Of a stretch of 64,000 bases of DNA, positions 56,768 through 64,000 are shown piece by piece. Position numbers and translations under genes: made by a program. Under the pieces are notes generated by a model. It saw only the letters and a program-made list of their open reading frames with translations, was not told the origin of the DNA and searched no databases. Numbering within the stretch: the first letter of the stretch is position 1; each line of letters begins with the position of its first letter. The DNA comes from Bacteroidia bacterium. Lineage in GTDB: Bacteria > Bacteroidota > Bacteroidia > NS11-12g > UBA9320. The stretch covers positions 40,165-104,164 of the forward strand of contig JAGVMN010000026.1 in NCBI GenBank assembly GCA_020053795.1, written 5' to 3'.

Positions 56768-58417
56768 TTACTTTTTTATTAATTCATTCATGGTTATTTT
56801 GGCCTGTACGCCTATCTTAACACCGATTTCATATTCCGTAAAAATTTTCACAGGTGCATTGTTGCCATTATTTCTTGAGGTATTAATGACTGCTTTTATC
56901 AAAATAGCTGAAGAATTTCTCAAATTCTCAAGTCTCGCTTTATCAATCGTTATATCAATAGTTTTCTTTTGCGGGGCGGTAACTTTACCGGTATTAAAAT
57001 CTACAAATGGCGATGGTAAGATGGTCGTTGGTTCATTGAAAAAAGAATCCAAAACATTTTTGTTCGAATCTAACAAGAGGATGTTCATTTTAACCTCTAA
57101 AGGAAAGCCATTTTCAATGGCCAACCTTATGACAACTTTTTTGAGTATATCCATGTCGAAGTCTTCTTTGAAATCAATTGGTTGATTCTGTTCCATAACC
57201 ATATTGGAAGCCGAGCCATGCAGCGGAATTTCAACATCAACCACAAACGCCACCCGACTTGTATCAATTACAAAGTTCCTCACTTTTTTGCCATCAGGAT
57301 TGGCAGTCACCTCAAAACCATAAACTATTTTCTCCGGTTGGTTATTGATGGCACTGACGATGTTGCTATTTGCGTTATTGAGAACGATTGAATCCGTCAA
57401 TACCCGACCCACCTGATTGTAATTGGGAATGGGTATAGGCAATGGGTTGGGTATTCCGGTAATATTTACTGCACCTTTTTTTTTCGAATAACTTTGCAAA
57501 ACAGGCACTCTGGCACGGATAGGAATTCCCAAAGAATTATGGATAATGAGTTTAAGTCTGGGGTCTTCGAGTGAATAATTACCTCCGGTAACTTTGCTCA
57601 ATAAATCTAATCCCAACGAATCTGAAGAAACCAGAAAGTTTTCCTGTCCGACATATCCGTATAACAAGCTGAATTCATTGTAGTACATCAATACACTCAG
57701 ATCTATTTTATCGGTTGGCAAAACCGGATTAGATCCTTTTTTGGTTAGTTTCAAATCCATGTTAACCCGAACCTCATTAATGGTTGAAGGGCCCTTGCTC
57801 ATATCAAACTTATAGCCTGACAGGTTGCTGCTGCCCGATTTATCCAAATTGACATTAACATATTTTCCATCCAGTTTAAAGCTGAAAGGTATTCCATCTT
57901 TAGTTATATCAGGAAAACTAAGGGTCAGTTCTACATCATGTTTAAAAGTACTTAAAAACCTCATTTGATTAGTACAAATCTTCATGATCAAACTGTCAAC
58001 TTCTATTCCTCCGAAATTAAATTTTATAATGTCGGAAAACAGAATCTGAATACTGTTGTTCGACTCAAAATTCAATTGCTGAGAAGGACTCAGCGTAAGA
58101 GACTTGTTAAAAGTCTGATTGTCAAGTTGCACGAAATCCTCGGCACTCTGTGAAAAAACCTGACCTCTGTAAGCCATCACTACCAAGCCGTCCTGTTCAG
58201 TTTTAACGAAAGAAAGCGATGACTGCTCGACAAGATCGGCAATGCTCAGCCTGGATTTGACCAGAGGAACAGCGAAATCCGGATCCCAGGTCACTGATTT
58301 TATTTTTGGCACTTTCTTAATTATGTCAAGAGACTCTTTGACACATCCCATGAATACCGGAGAGGCCAGCATGGCGATGCTCAAAAACTTGAGGTAACCT
58401 TTTATTAGTTTATTCAT
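56768..58417 (-). CDS. Large surface or periplasmic lipoprotein, family unknown
   Basis: 549 residues. Signal peptide ending in the lipobox SPVFMGC gives a lipidated Cys near residue 25, followed by VKESLDIIKKVPKIKSVTWDPDFAVPLV. The rest is beta-rich with several immunoglobulin-like or adhesin-like segments. The translationally linked DUF5723 gene (two-base gap) suggests the lipoprotein works with that outer-membrane barrel. No enzyme motif is seen. Confidence 0.7.
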   Translation of the reverse strand: MNKLIKGYLKFLSIAMLASPVFMGCVKESLDIIKKVPKIKSVTWDPDFAVPLVKSRLSIADLVEQSSLSFVKTEQDGLVVMAYRGQVFSQSAEDFVQLDNQTFNKSLTLSPSQQLNFESNNSIQILFSDIIKFNFGGIEVDSLIMKICTNQMRFLSTFKHDVELTLSFPDITKDGIPFSFKLDGKYVNVNLDKSGSSNLSGYKFDMSKGPSTINEVRVNMDLKLTKKGSNPVLPTDKIDLSVLMYYNEFSLLYGYVGQENFLVSSDSLGLDLLSKVTGGNYSLEDPRLKLIIHNSLGIPIRARVPVLQSYSKKKGAVNITGIPNPLPIPIPNYNQVGRVLTDSIVLNNANSNIVSAINNQPEKIVYGFEVTANPDGKKVRNFVIDTSRVAFVVDVEIPLHGSASNMVMEQNQPIDFKEDFDMDILKKVVIRLAIENGFPLEVKMNILLLDSNKNVLDSFFNEPTTILPSPFVDFNTGKVTAPQKKTIDITIDKARLENLRNSSAILIKAVINTSRNNGNNAPVKIFTEYEIGVKIGVQAKITMNELIKK

Positions 58418-58541
58418 GATGTGGCAAATTTCTAATTATTCCCAATAAATCCTCGATAAATCGCACTTAATGATGTTTATCAAAACGATTGAGGTTTTCA
58501 TAAAACCGTTTCAAGAGATCACAGCATGCAGCATAAGGCTT

Positions 58542-58549
58542 TATATTTG
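58542..58549 (+). promoter_or_regulatory. -7 promoter box of the DUF1573 gene
   Basis: TATATTTG, exact TAnnTTTG, 28 bases before the ATG at 58578. Confidence 0.55.
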
Positions 58550-58577
58550 TACCTGATAAAATCAAATCACGATCGTT

Positions 58578-58952
58578 ATGAAGTTTTTCTTTTCCTTTAT
58601 TTGTTTATCATTCATATTTTCTTTGACGGCAAAAGCCCAGATTGGTCCAAAGGCAACATTCGACACTTTGAGATTTGATTTTGGCAAAGTAAAACAGGGT
58701 GAGAATCCGACTCATATATTTAACTTTTACAACTCCGGTGATGCACCGTTTATTATTGAGGATGTGAAAACTACATGCTCCTGCACGGCATCTGACTGGC
58801 CCAGGGAACCGGTGAAACCCGGTGAAAAAAACCGCATTAAAGTGACTTTCGACACTGAAGGAAAAGAAGGTCAATATGCCAAAGGTGTAAATCTCATAAC
58901 GAATGCCGGTGAGATCAACCTGATTATTTTTGTTGAAGTCTTTAAAGAATGA
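58578..58952 (+). CDS. DUF1573 domain protein, periplasmic
   Basis: 124 residues. Signal peptide MKFFFSFICLSFIFSLTAKAQ, then one DUF1573 immunoglobulin-like domain: FDTLRFDFGKVKQGENPTH, FNFYNSGDAPFIIEDVKTTCSCT, and FDTEGKEGQYAKGVNL. The TTCSCT cysteine motif is characteristic. Such proteins are common in Bacteroidota envelopes and their role is unknown. Its stop codon TGA directly abuts the stop of the sugar-transferase gene on the other strand. Confidence 0.88.
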   Translation: MKFFFSFICLSFIFSLTAKAQIGPKATFDTLRFDFGKVKQGENPTHIFNFYNSGDAPFIIEDVKTTCSCTASDWPREPVKPGEKNRIKVTFDTEGKEGQYAKGVNLITNAGEINLIIFVEVFKE

Positions 58953-60359
58953 TCATTTTCCCCTGCCCTGCAGTATAATCATAACGGTATAGATCAGAAT
59001 TTTGAAATCAAGGGCCAGAGACATGTTCTCTATATAAAGCAAATCGAATTTTAAACGCTGTACCATCTCATCTACGTTCTCGGCATATCCATATTTCACC
59101 TGTCCCCATGAAGTTATGCCAGGTCTAACCTTGTGCAACAATCGATAATGTGGCACTCTTTGCTCTAATTCCTGAATAAAAAATGTTCGCTCAGGTCGCG
59201 GACCCACTATGCTCATATCTCCCACCAGCACATTCCAAAATTGAGGGAGTTCATCTAGCCTAACTCTTCGAAGAAATCTACCAAAACTTGTTATTCTCGG
59301 ATCGTCTTTACTACTTAATTGTGGACCATTAATTTCCGCATTTGTTTGCATAGATCGAAACTTTACAATTTCGAAAGGCTTCCCGTGAAGCCCCACTCTG
59401 GTTTGCCTGAAGAAAATAGGACCGGTTGAGTTTAACTTAATAATGATAGCTATGACAGCAAAAACTGGAAGCCCGATGAGCATGGCCAAAATCGAAAATA
59501 CGATATCAAAAATCCGTTTAACCGACTTTTGCCAGGGTGGCATAATCTCCGTGTTGATTTCAATCAACACGGCACCCATAATATTACTCATACGAACGCT
59601 GCCGGCTAAAATGTCGTACATATCCGGAATAATTTTTACTGTTACATTCAGATCGTCCAACAGACCAAGTATCTCACTTATTTTCTCATGCTCAGAAGAT
59701 TCAATGGCAATGATTACTTCTTCAATCAGGTGTTTTTCTACCAATTCATGCAAGGCAGAATAATGACCCAAATTTTTCAACCCTGTTGGCATTTGTGCAG
59801 CAGATTCATTGTCCAATTGAACAAATCCCTTTATCAAATATCCTTCACTTAATGGGGCATTTTGCAATTCGTAAAACAGCCCGACAGCTTTTTCATTTGA
59901 CCCGATCAATAGGGTATTGAAACCAAATTTCCTGTTTTTGATTAGTTTGCTGATTCTGGTTGACAGAATGATGCGGAACAAAGCTGTAAAACCAAAATGA
60001 AGAAAAAACAAAGACCCAAATGCATAGTAATAAGTTTTATAATTTTGAACAACGTCATCAAGCAATAATGCAAAAAACAAGGTCACCACACCAAGGAAAG
60101 TTACAATAAGTATCTGAGACAATTCCCTTAATCTTGACTTGCGAAAAAGACTTCGATACAAGCCATACATCCAATAGACAACAATCCAAAAACAAGGCAC
60201 TAAAAGGGCTCCCTGTAATAGTTTGGGGTCCGCCAAAGCCTCTGAAAATGGGGCATCCTCCAGTTCTATCTTACGATAAAAGTAGAAAAGCACCCATGCC
60301 AAAAAAGCCGAAATAAAATCGAAAAACAAATATCGAAAAAGTTCAACCCTGCTTTTCAA
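58953..60359 (-). CDS. Undecaprenyl-phosphate sugar phosphotransferase (WcaJ/WbaP type)
   Basis: 468 residues. Four or five N-terminal membrane helices (to about 130), a CoA-binding-like regulatory domain (about 140-240, FNTLLIGSNEKAVGLFYEL), a further helix, then the catalytic bacterial sugar transferase domain with RQTRVGLHGKPFEIVKFRSM, LRRVRLDELPQFWNVL and SIVGPRPERT. It loads the first sugar-1-phosphate on the lipid carrier for exopolysaccharide synthesis. It overlaps the preceding lipoprotein gene by four bases. Confidence 0.93.
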   Translation of the reverse strand: MKSRVELFRYLFFDFISAFLAWVLFYFYRKIELEDAPFSEALADPKLLQGALLVPCFWIVVYWMYGLYRSLFRKSRLRELSQILIVTFLGVVTLFFALLLDDVVQNYKTYYYAFGSLFFLHFGFTALFRIILSTRISKLIKNRKFGFNTLLIGSNEKAVGLFYELQNAPLSEGYLIKGFVQLDNESAAQMPTGLKNLGHYSALHELVEKHLIEEVIIAIESSEHEKISEILGLLDDLNVTVKIIPDMYDILAGSVRMSNIMGAVLIEINTEIMPPWQKSVKRIFDIVFSILAMLIGLPVFAVIAIIIKLNSTGPIFFRQTRVGLHGKPFEIVKFRSMQTNAEINGPQLSSKDDPRITSFGRFLRRVRLDELPQFWNVLVGDMSIVGPRPERTFFIQELEQRVPHYRLLHKVRPGITSWGQVKYGYAENVDEMVQRLKFDLLYIENMSLALDFKILIYTVMIILQGRGK

Positions 60360-61246
60360 AAATGTACCAATTTAAAATTATCGAAGAAAATTCTTACATT
60401 TCCGGCAGCGGTTGCACTCGTTGCCTTGACGAATATTTTGATTTTGGCGTTCCTATACTGTGCAACGTTGATATCCTCAGTAAGGCTGATATAGACTTTT
60501 TTCCAATTTGCAGTTTGAAAGGCCAATAATACCGGAACCTCTTCGGCAAAGCCTGAAACCGCTAAAAATCCAAATTGTACCGAAACATCACTTTTGTAAT
60601 TAACTTCAAGGTAAACGTTAGTGTTACGAGGAATTTCAATTGGTGAAATATTTGCATGAAAAAAAATTCCAGGTGAGTTACGAAAATCTACCAAACCCGA
60701 GAAACGACTGGCCCCTCCATCATATTTATAGACTTCAGTCGGATTGGTCGTTATCAGTAACGTGTCAACCGTAGTACCGGTGCCGAAACTTTCCATAGAA
60801 ATCGACTGATCTTCAAAATCTTCGAGCCAACTGAATTTCGCCCCTTGCTTATAATTGATGATTGGCGTAATGGTATCAATCTTCTCAGGTATCAAACTAA
60901 CCGTGTCTGAAAATCCCTGATAAAAAGGGTAAATAACCCTGTCGCCCACACTTCCATTTTTCTTAATTCCTCCAAAAACAACTATACTCTTTTTGCCTTC
61001 CTGCAATATGGGTATGGTAGCCGGAAGTTCAAAAACGCCTATTAATTTTCCATCAATATAAACCCAGGCATCCTTGATATCATGGTCATTTGTTCCTTGT
61101 GAATTGTCGGTTTTGGTTTGTAATTTAAATCCCGAAATGTGAATATAGGATGGAATCATTTCATCTTTGTTCCATACGGAACAACCTTGGAGTAAAGAGA
61201 TGTAACATAAAAAAACAAGAAAAAAACAGACTTTCGGCTTAATCAT
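60356..61246 (-). CDS. Lipoprotein of the exopolysaccharide module, unknown
   Basis: 296 residues. A lipobox (SLLQGC) puts the lipidated Cys near residue 22. The remainder (about 40-296) appears beta-rich, with short domains such as DAWVYIDGKLIGVFELPATIP (PEGA-like) and a later jelly-roll-like end. It overlaps the oxidoreductase and sugar-transferase genes by four bases each, so the three should be translated together. Possible roles are glycan anchoring or cell-surface attachment; none can be proved here. Confidence 0.65.
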   Translation of the reverse strand: MIKPKVCFFLVFLCYISLLQGCSVWNKDEMIPSYIHISGFKLQTKTDNSQGTNDHDIKDAWVYIDGKLIGVFELPATIPILQEGKKSIVVFGGIKKNGSVGDRVIYPFYQGFSDTVSLIPEKIDTITPIINYKQGAKFSWLEDFEDQSISMESFGTGTTVDTLLITTNPTEVYKYDGGASRFSGLVDFRNSPGIFFHANISPIEIPRNTNVYLEVNYKSDVSVQFGFLAVSGFAEEVPVLLAFQTANWKKVYISLTEDINVAQYRNAKIKIFVKATSATAAGNVRIFFDNFKLVHF

Positions 61247-62199
61247 TTACTCTTATAGTTCCTTTCCAATTGATCGCAAATGAGATCGGCCACCAACTTT
61301 GTGTTTAAAAAATCATCAATGGTAGCATCGGGCTCATTATTTTCTACGATGCAATGGTAGAATGTTTCGATTTCTTTTGCAAAAATTTCTGCCGAATCGG
61401 CGTTTTCTTTTAACAAAAGAGAATCATTGACCACATCTTCCATCACATCCTTCGACTCATCTGTCTCGATGCCATTTTTAAGAATTTTGAAAGATTGATC
61501 TAAAAAGTTAACAGTGTAATGAGAATTGTTCTGAAAAAACTGAGTTTTGTGAACGTTTTTAATTGATATTTTACTTGCCGATAGATTGGCAATACAGCCA
61601 TTGTAAAATTCAATGCGGGCATTCACTACATCAGGATCGTCGTATATTTGCCCAACTCCGGTTGCACTAATCGCTTTCACCCCGGAACCGGCAATAGTCA
61701 AAACCACATCAATGTCGTGCATCATCAAATCACTGATTACCGAAATTGAAGTTGCGTTTTCAGTGAATTTCATAAAACGGCTGCATTCAATAATTCTGGG
61801 TTTTAGTTCGTAACTCTTAAGTATTCGGTAAACTTTATGATAGCGGTGCTTCAGGCCAAGCTGAACAATGACCCCGGCTTCCGTTGCCAAACTCCCCAAA
61901 CGTTTTATTTCTCCAATGGTGAGCAAACAGGCATTTTCAAGATAGACATGTTTAGAGTTTTTCACCAGATTTGAAATACTCGCAAAATCCGACCAGGCAA
62001 GGTCGCTGATTAGAAATGCATCAGACATGTCTATTAATTCCTCACACGAATCTAAATGGTAATAGCCGCCGGGATTTCGGGTGCCGTGTATTCCAGTAAT
62101 ACACAAGGAACCTGCTTTTTCAAACTTGCTCAGTACATGTGCCGAAAGATTACTTTGGCCAAGTATTCCAATTTTGATGGAATTTAGATTCTTTTGCAT
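61243..62199 (-). CDS. Gfo/Idh/MocA-family oxidoreductase
   Basis: 318 residues. The N-terminal Rossmann domain has IKIGILGQSNLSAHVLSKFE and the typical EK-P region is represented by VYLENACLLT. The C-terminal domain carries MMHDIDVVLTIAG. Members oxidise or epimerise sugars bound to nucleotides, so a role in making the exopolysaccharide sugar is reasonable. The ATG at 62199 (MQKNLNSIKIG) is chosen because residues upstream lack similarity. It heads the three-gene module with overlaps of four bases. Confidence 0.83.
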   Translation of the reverse strand: MQKNLNSIKIGILGQSNLSAHVLSKFEKAGSLCITGIHGTRNPGGYYHLDSCEELIDMSDAFLISDLAWSDFASISNLVKNSKHVYLENACLLTIGEIKRLGSLATEAGVIVQLGLKHRYHKVYRILKSYELKPRIIECSRFMKFTENATSISVISDLMMHDIDVVLTIAGSGVKAISATGVGQIYDDPDVVNARIEFYNGCIANLSASKISIKNVHKTQFFQNNSHYTVNFLDQSFKILKNGIETDESKDVMEDVVNDSLLLKENADSAEIFAKEIETFYHCIVENNEPDATIDDFLNTKLVADLICDQLERNYKSK

Positions 62200-62280
62200 C
62201 TTTGATTTACTGCAAATTAAGTTTATATCCCGATGCAATTTATTTTTTGTTATCTTTAGCCGTATTAAATACTAAACACT

Positions 62281-62928
62281 CTGAAAGACTCTTACAAGCA
62301 CAAAGGCCAACGCAAACGACTGGTTGAAGAACTTCGCAAAAAAGGAATTCTTGATGAAAAAGTTCTGGAGGTGATGGAGAAAGTGCCGCGTCATTTTTTT
62401 TTCCTGAATTCTCTTGCCGATAAAGCATACTTCGATCAGGCCTACCAAATTGAAGAAGGGCAAACAATCTCCCAGCCTTATACGGTTGCATATATGACGG
62501 AACTTTTATCCATAACCCCAGGCATGAAGATTTTGGAAATAGGAACGGGTTCCGGTTACCAGGCCGCAATTTTGGCGGAAATGGGAGCACAGGTCTATAC
62601 CATTGAACGGCACGAAAAACTCTACAGAAAAGCACTTGAAATCTTTTCATTGCTCGGGCTTAACATTCATTGTTTTTGGGGAGACGGCTCGGGCGGTTTG
62701 ACCAAATATGCCCCTTTCGATGGAATAATTGTCACCGCGGCTGCCCCCCGGGAGGCTGAAATGCTGAAGGATCAACTGGCCGTTGGCGGTAAACTGGTCA
62801 TGCCGGTTGGAGATATTAATAGCCAAAAGATGGTCGTTATTGAACGTCTGGATGAAAATAGATTCTCAAGAAAAGAAAAAGGAGATTTTAAGTTTGTTCC
62901 GCTTTTGGGGAAGCATGGTTGGAAATAA
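62281..62928 (+). CDS. pcm: Protein-L-isoaspartate O-methyltransferase
   Basis: About 215 residues, SAM-dependent repair of isoaspartyl residues. Seen are the family N-terminus KDSYKHKGQRKRLVEELRKK, VPRHFF, the acceptor loop GQTISQPYTVAYMTELL, the SAM motif ILEIGTGSGYQAAILAEMGA, and VGGKLVMPVGD. The conserved N-terminus is reached only from a CTG at 62281 (or an ATA at 62269), because a stop lies at 62266-62268. Starting at the GTG/ATG near 62371 would remove about 30 conserved residues. Either a rare CTG initiation or a sequence error is possible. Confidence 0.9.
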   Translation: MKDSYKHKGQRKRLVEELRKKGILDEKVLEVMEKVPRHFFFLNSLADKAYFDQAYQIEEGQTISQPYTVAYMTELLSITPGMKILEIGTGSGYQAAILAEMGAQVYTIERHEKLYRKALEIFSLLGLNIHCFWGDGSGGLTKYAPFDGIIVTAAAPREAEMLKDQLAVGGKLVMPVGDINSQKMVVIERLDENRFSRKEKGDFKFVPLLGKHGWK

Positions 62929-63076
62929 ATGCGTTCTCTTTCCTGAATAATTAAAATTCTGTTAAAAAAATTCGACTTAAGAGATTATTACGTTTTTTAT
63001 GACCCTGATCATCTTATGATTACGAACTTCACGAATAAATATTTGCTGCCTTTTTAAAAAATGACACAACTTATTA

Positions 63077-63084
63077 TAAGTTTG
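63077..63084 (+). promoter_or_regulatory. -7 promoter box of the final gene
   Basis: TAAGTTTG, exact TAnnTTTG, 48 bases before the ATG at 63133. Confidence 0.5.
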
Positions 63085-63132
63085 TCTCCAAATGTGTTTT
63101 AAATTGTTAAAATAGTATCTAATCCGAATCTC

Positions 63133-64000
63133 ATGAAAAAACTTTTACTCTCCTCGATCTTTCTCCTGACTATTTCAATTCTTCAGGCTCAAACTCCCTC
63201 GAAAATAAACTATCAGGCCGTATCACGTGACACTGCAGGGAGAATACTCGGCAACAGAAACGTAACAATCAGAATCAATATTTATGAAACTACCGCCACT
63301 GGTCCGCTTGTTTATACAGAGACACATGTGAAAACCACCAACAAATTCGGATTGATTAATCTAGAGATAGGTTCGGTAAACGAAATCCTTTTTTCTAAAA
63401 TAGAATGGGGCAAGGGCCGCCATTATCTGGGTGTTGAAATAAATTGGGGTAGCGGTTTTGTAGAGATGAGCCGGACTGAACTCGTTGCTGTACCTTATGC
63501 CCTTTTCTCTAAGGAGGCGGCCAGTTTATTTGGATTCAATCTGGACACTTTTCCTGCACTAAACGGACAGGTTTTAAAATACGATGGCAGTCGTTGGCGG
63601 GCCGGATGGGACAGCCTTCCTCAATTTAGTGCCGGAGCCGGAATTCTTATTTCGGGCAATATGATCATCGCCCTTGATAACAGCAGTTCAAACGAATTGC
63701 AAACTTTAAACAAGTCGGGTAGAGACATAGACTTGTCTAATGGAGGCGGAACGGTCTCGTTGAATGACGATGATTCGACAAATGAATTGCAAATCCTGAG
63801 TAAGACTGGAAACACCATTAGACTCAGTAAAAATGGAGGCTCAGTTTCTATTGACGACGCCGATGCCGACCCAACCAATGAAATTCAATTATTGAGTCGG
63901 GGTAATGGAACGGTTTCTTTGAGTAAAAACGGAGGTTCAATTAATTTGCCCGATTCTTTAGCCACCAACGAACTGCAAACCATCAGCAAATCCGGCAATA
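63133..64000 (+). CDS. Secreted repeat protein (runs off the window)
   Basis: First 289 codons, no stop within the window. Signal peptide MKKLLLSSIFLLTISILQAQ, then a conserved head common in Bacteroidota surface proteins (KINYQAVSRDTAGRILGNRNV...AVPYALFSKEA). From about residue 190, repeat units of 28-32 residues follow: NELQTLNKSG..IDLSNGGGTVSLND, NELQILSKTGN, NEIQLLSRGNGTVSLSKNGG, NELQTISKSGN. These units resemble stalk repeats of trimeric fibre-like proteins. The rest of the gene and any C-terminal sorting signal lie outside the window. Confidence 0.85.
   Translation, partial: MKKLLLSSIFLLTISILQAQTPSKINYQAVSRDTAGRILGNRNVTIRINIYETTATGPLVYTETHVKTTNKFGLINLEIGSVNEILFSKIEWGKGRHYLGVEINWGSGFVEMSRTELVAVPYALFSKEAASLFGFNLDTFPALNGQVLKYDGSRWRAGWDSLPQFSAGAGILISGNMIIALDNSSSNELQTLNKSGRDIDLSNGGGTVSLNDDDSTNELQILSKTGNTIRLSKNGGSVSIDDADADPTNEIQLLSRGNGTVSLSKNGGSINLPDSLATNELQTISKSGN

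Overview
The window reads as chromosomal DNA of a member of the Bacteroidota. The signs are: repeated matches to the -7 promoter box TAnnTTTG of that phylum, with no clear Shine-Dalgarno sequences; a type IX secretion sorting domain on a secreted beta-propeller protein; many outer-membrane barrel proteins and lipoproteins of Bacteroidota-restricted families (DUF5723, DUF6438, DUF5522-like, DUF4159); a three-gene proton-translocating transhydrogenase; and a class III cyclase with a coiled-coil sensor. The class or genus cannot be fixed from sequence alone.

Layout. 1-5.86 kb: the end of rpoB and all of rpoC, closed by a terminator. 6.0-6.3 kb: a gene-free stretch with a convincing small-RNA-like transcription unit (promoter, nested hairpin, T-tract). 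6.3-17 kb: housekeeping genes (rnhB, ribE, a RimK-like ligase, SRP RNA on the minus strand, mtaB), a MacB-type permease and a PLP-dependent acyl-transferase of the alpha-oxoamine synthase family. 17-20.2 kb: three overlapping family-2 glycosyltransferases, with an array of 49 exact 7-bp repeats just upstream of their promoter. 20.5-25.9 kb: pntA/pntA2/pntB, rsmE, a DUF4159 protein and a lipid kinase. 26-30.3 kb: an MFS transporter followed by the relic 3' end of a second copy of it, then an AT-rich accessory stretch (TPR/glycine-zipper membrane protein, HNH-like nuclease, unknown small protein). 30.3-35.5 kb: TPR protein, fumC, a TsaC-like protein, a 262-bp MITE-like element with terminal inverted repeats and a 10-bp target duplication at the 3' end of sucC, sucC itself, and an octamer tandem array next to the sucC promoter. 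35.5-45.3 kb: adenylate cyclase, an M1 peptidase apparently fused to an outer-membrane barrel, lolD, a REP-associated transposase (RAYT) flanked and interrupted by related palindromes, and dnaE. 45.3-52 kb: universal stress protein, SDR, STAS/rnz, ftsK, lolA, DUF6438 lipoprotein. 52.5-64 kb: a T9SS-exported ASP-box protein, a DUF5723/lipoprotein pair, an exopolysaccharide module (oxidoreductase, lipoprotein, sugar-phosphate transferase), pcm with a non-standard start, and the start of a secreted repeat protein that runs off the window.

Most genes are ordinary core genes. The least explained signals are the orphan RNA unit at 6.08-6.23 kb, the MITE-like element at 33.8-34.1 kb, the RAYT with its palindromes at 40.9-41.6 kb, the two tandem arrays that begin 11-12 bp upstream of -7 boxes, the all-synonymous MFS relic at 27.9 kb, and the accessory trio at 28.0-30.2 kb. 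No tRNA, rRNA or CRISPR array was seen.
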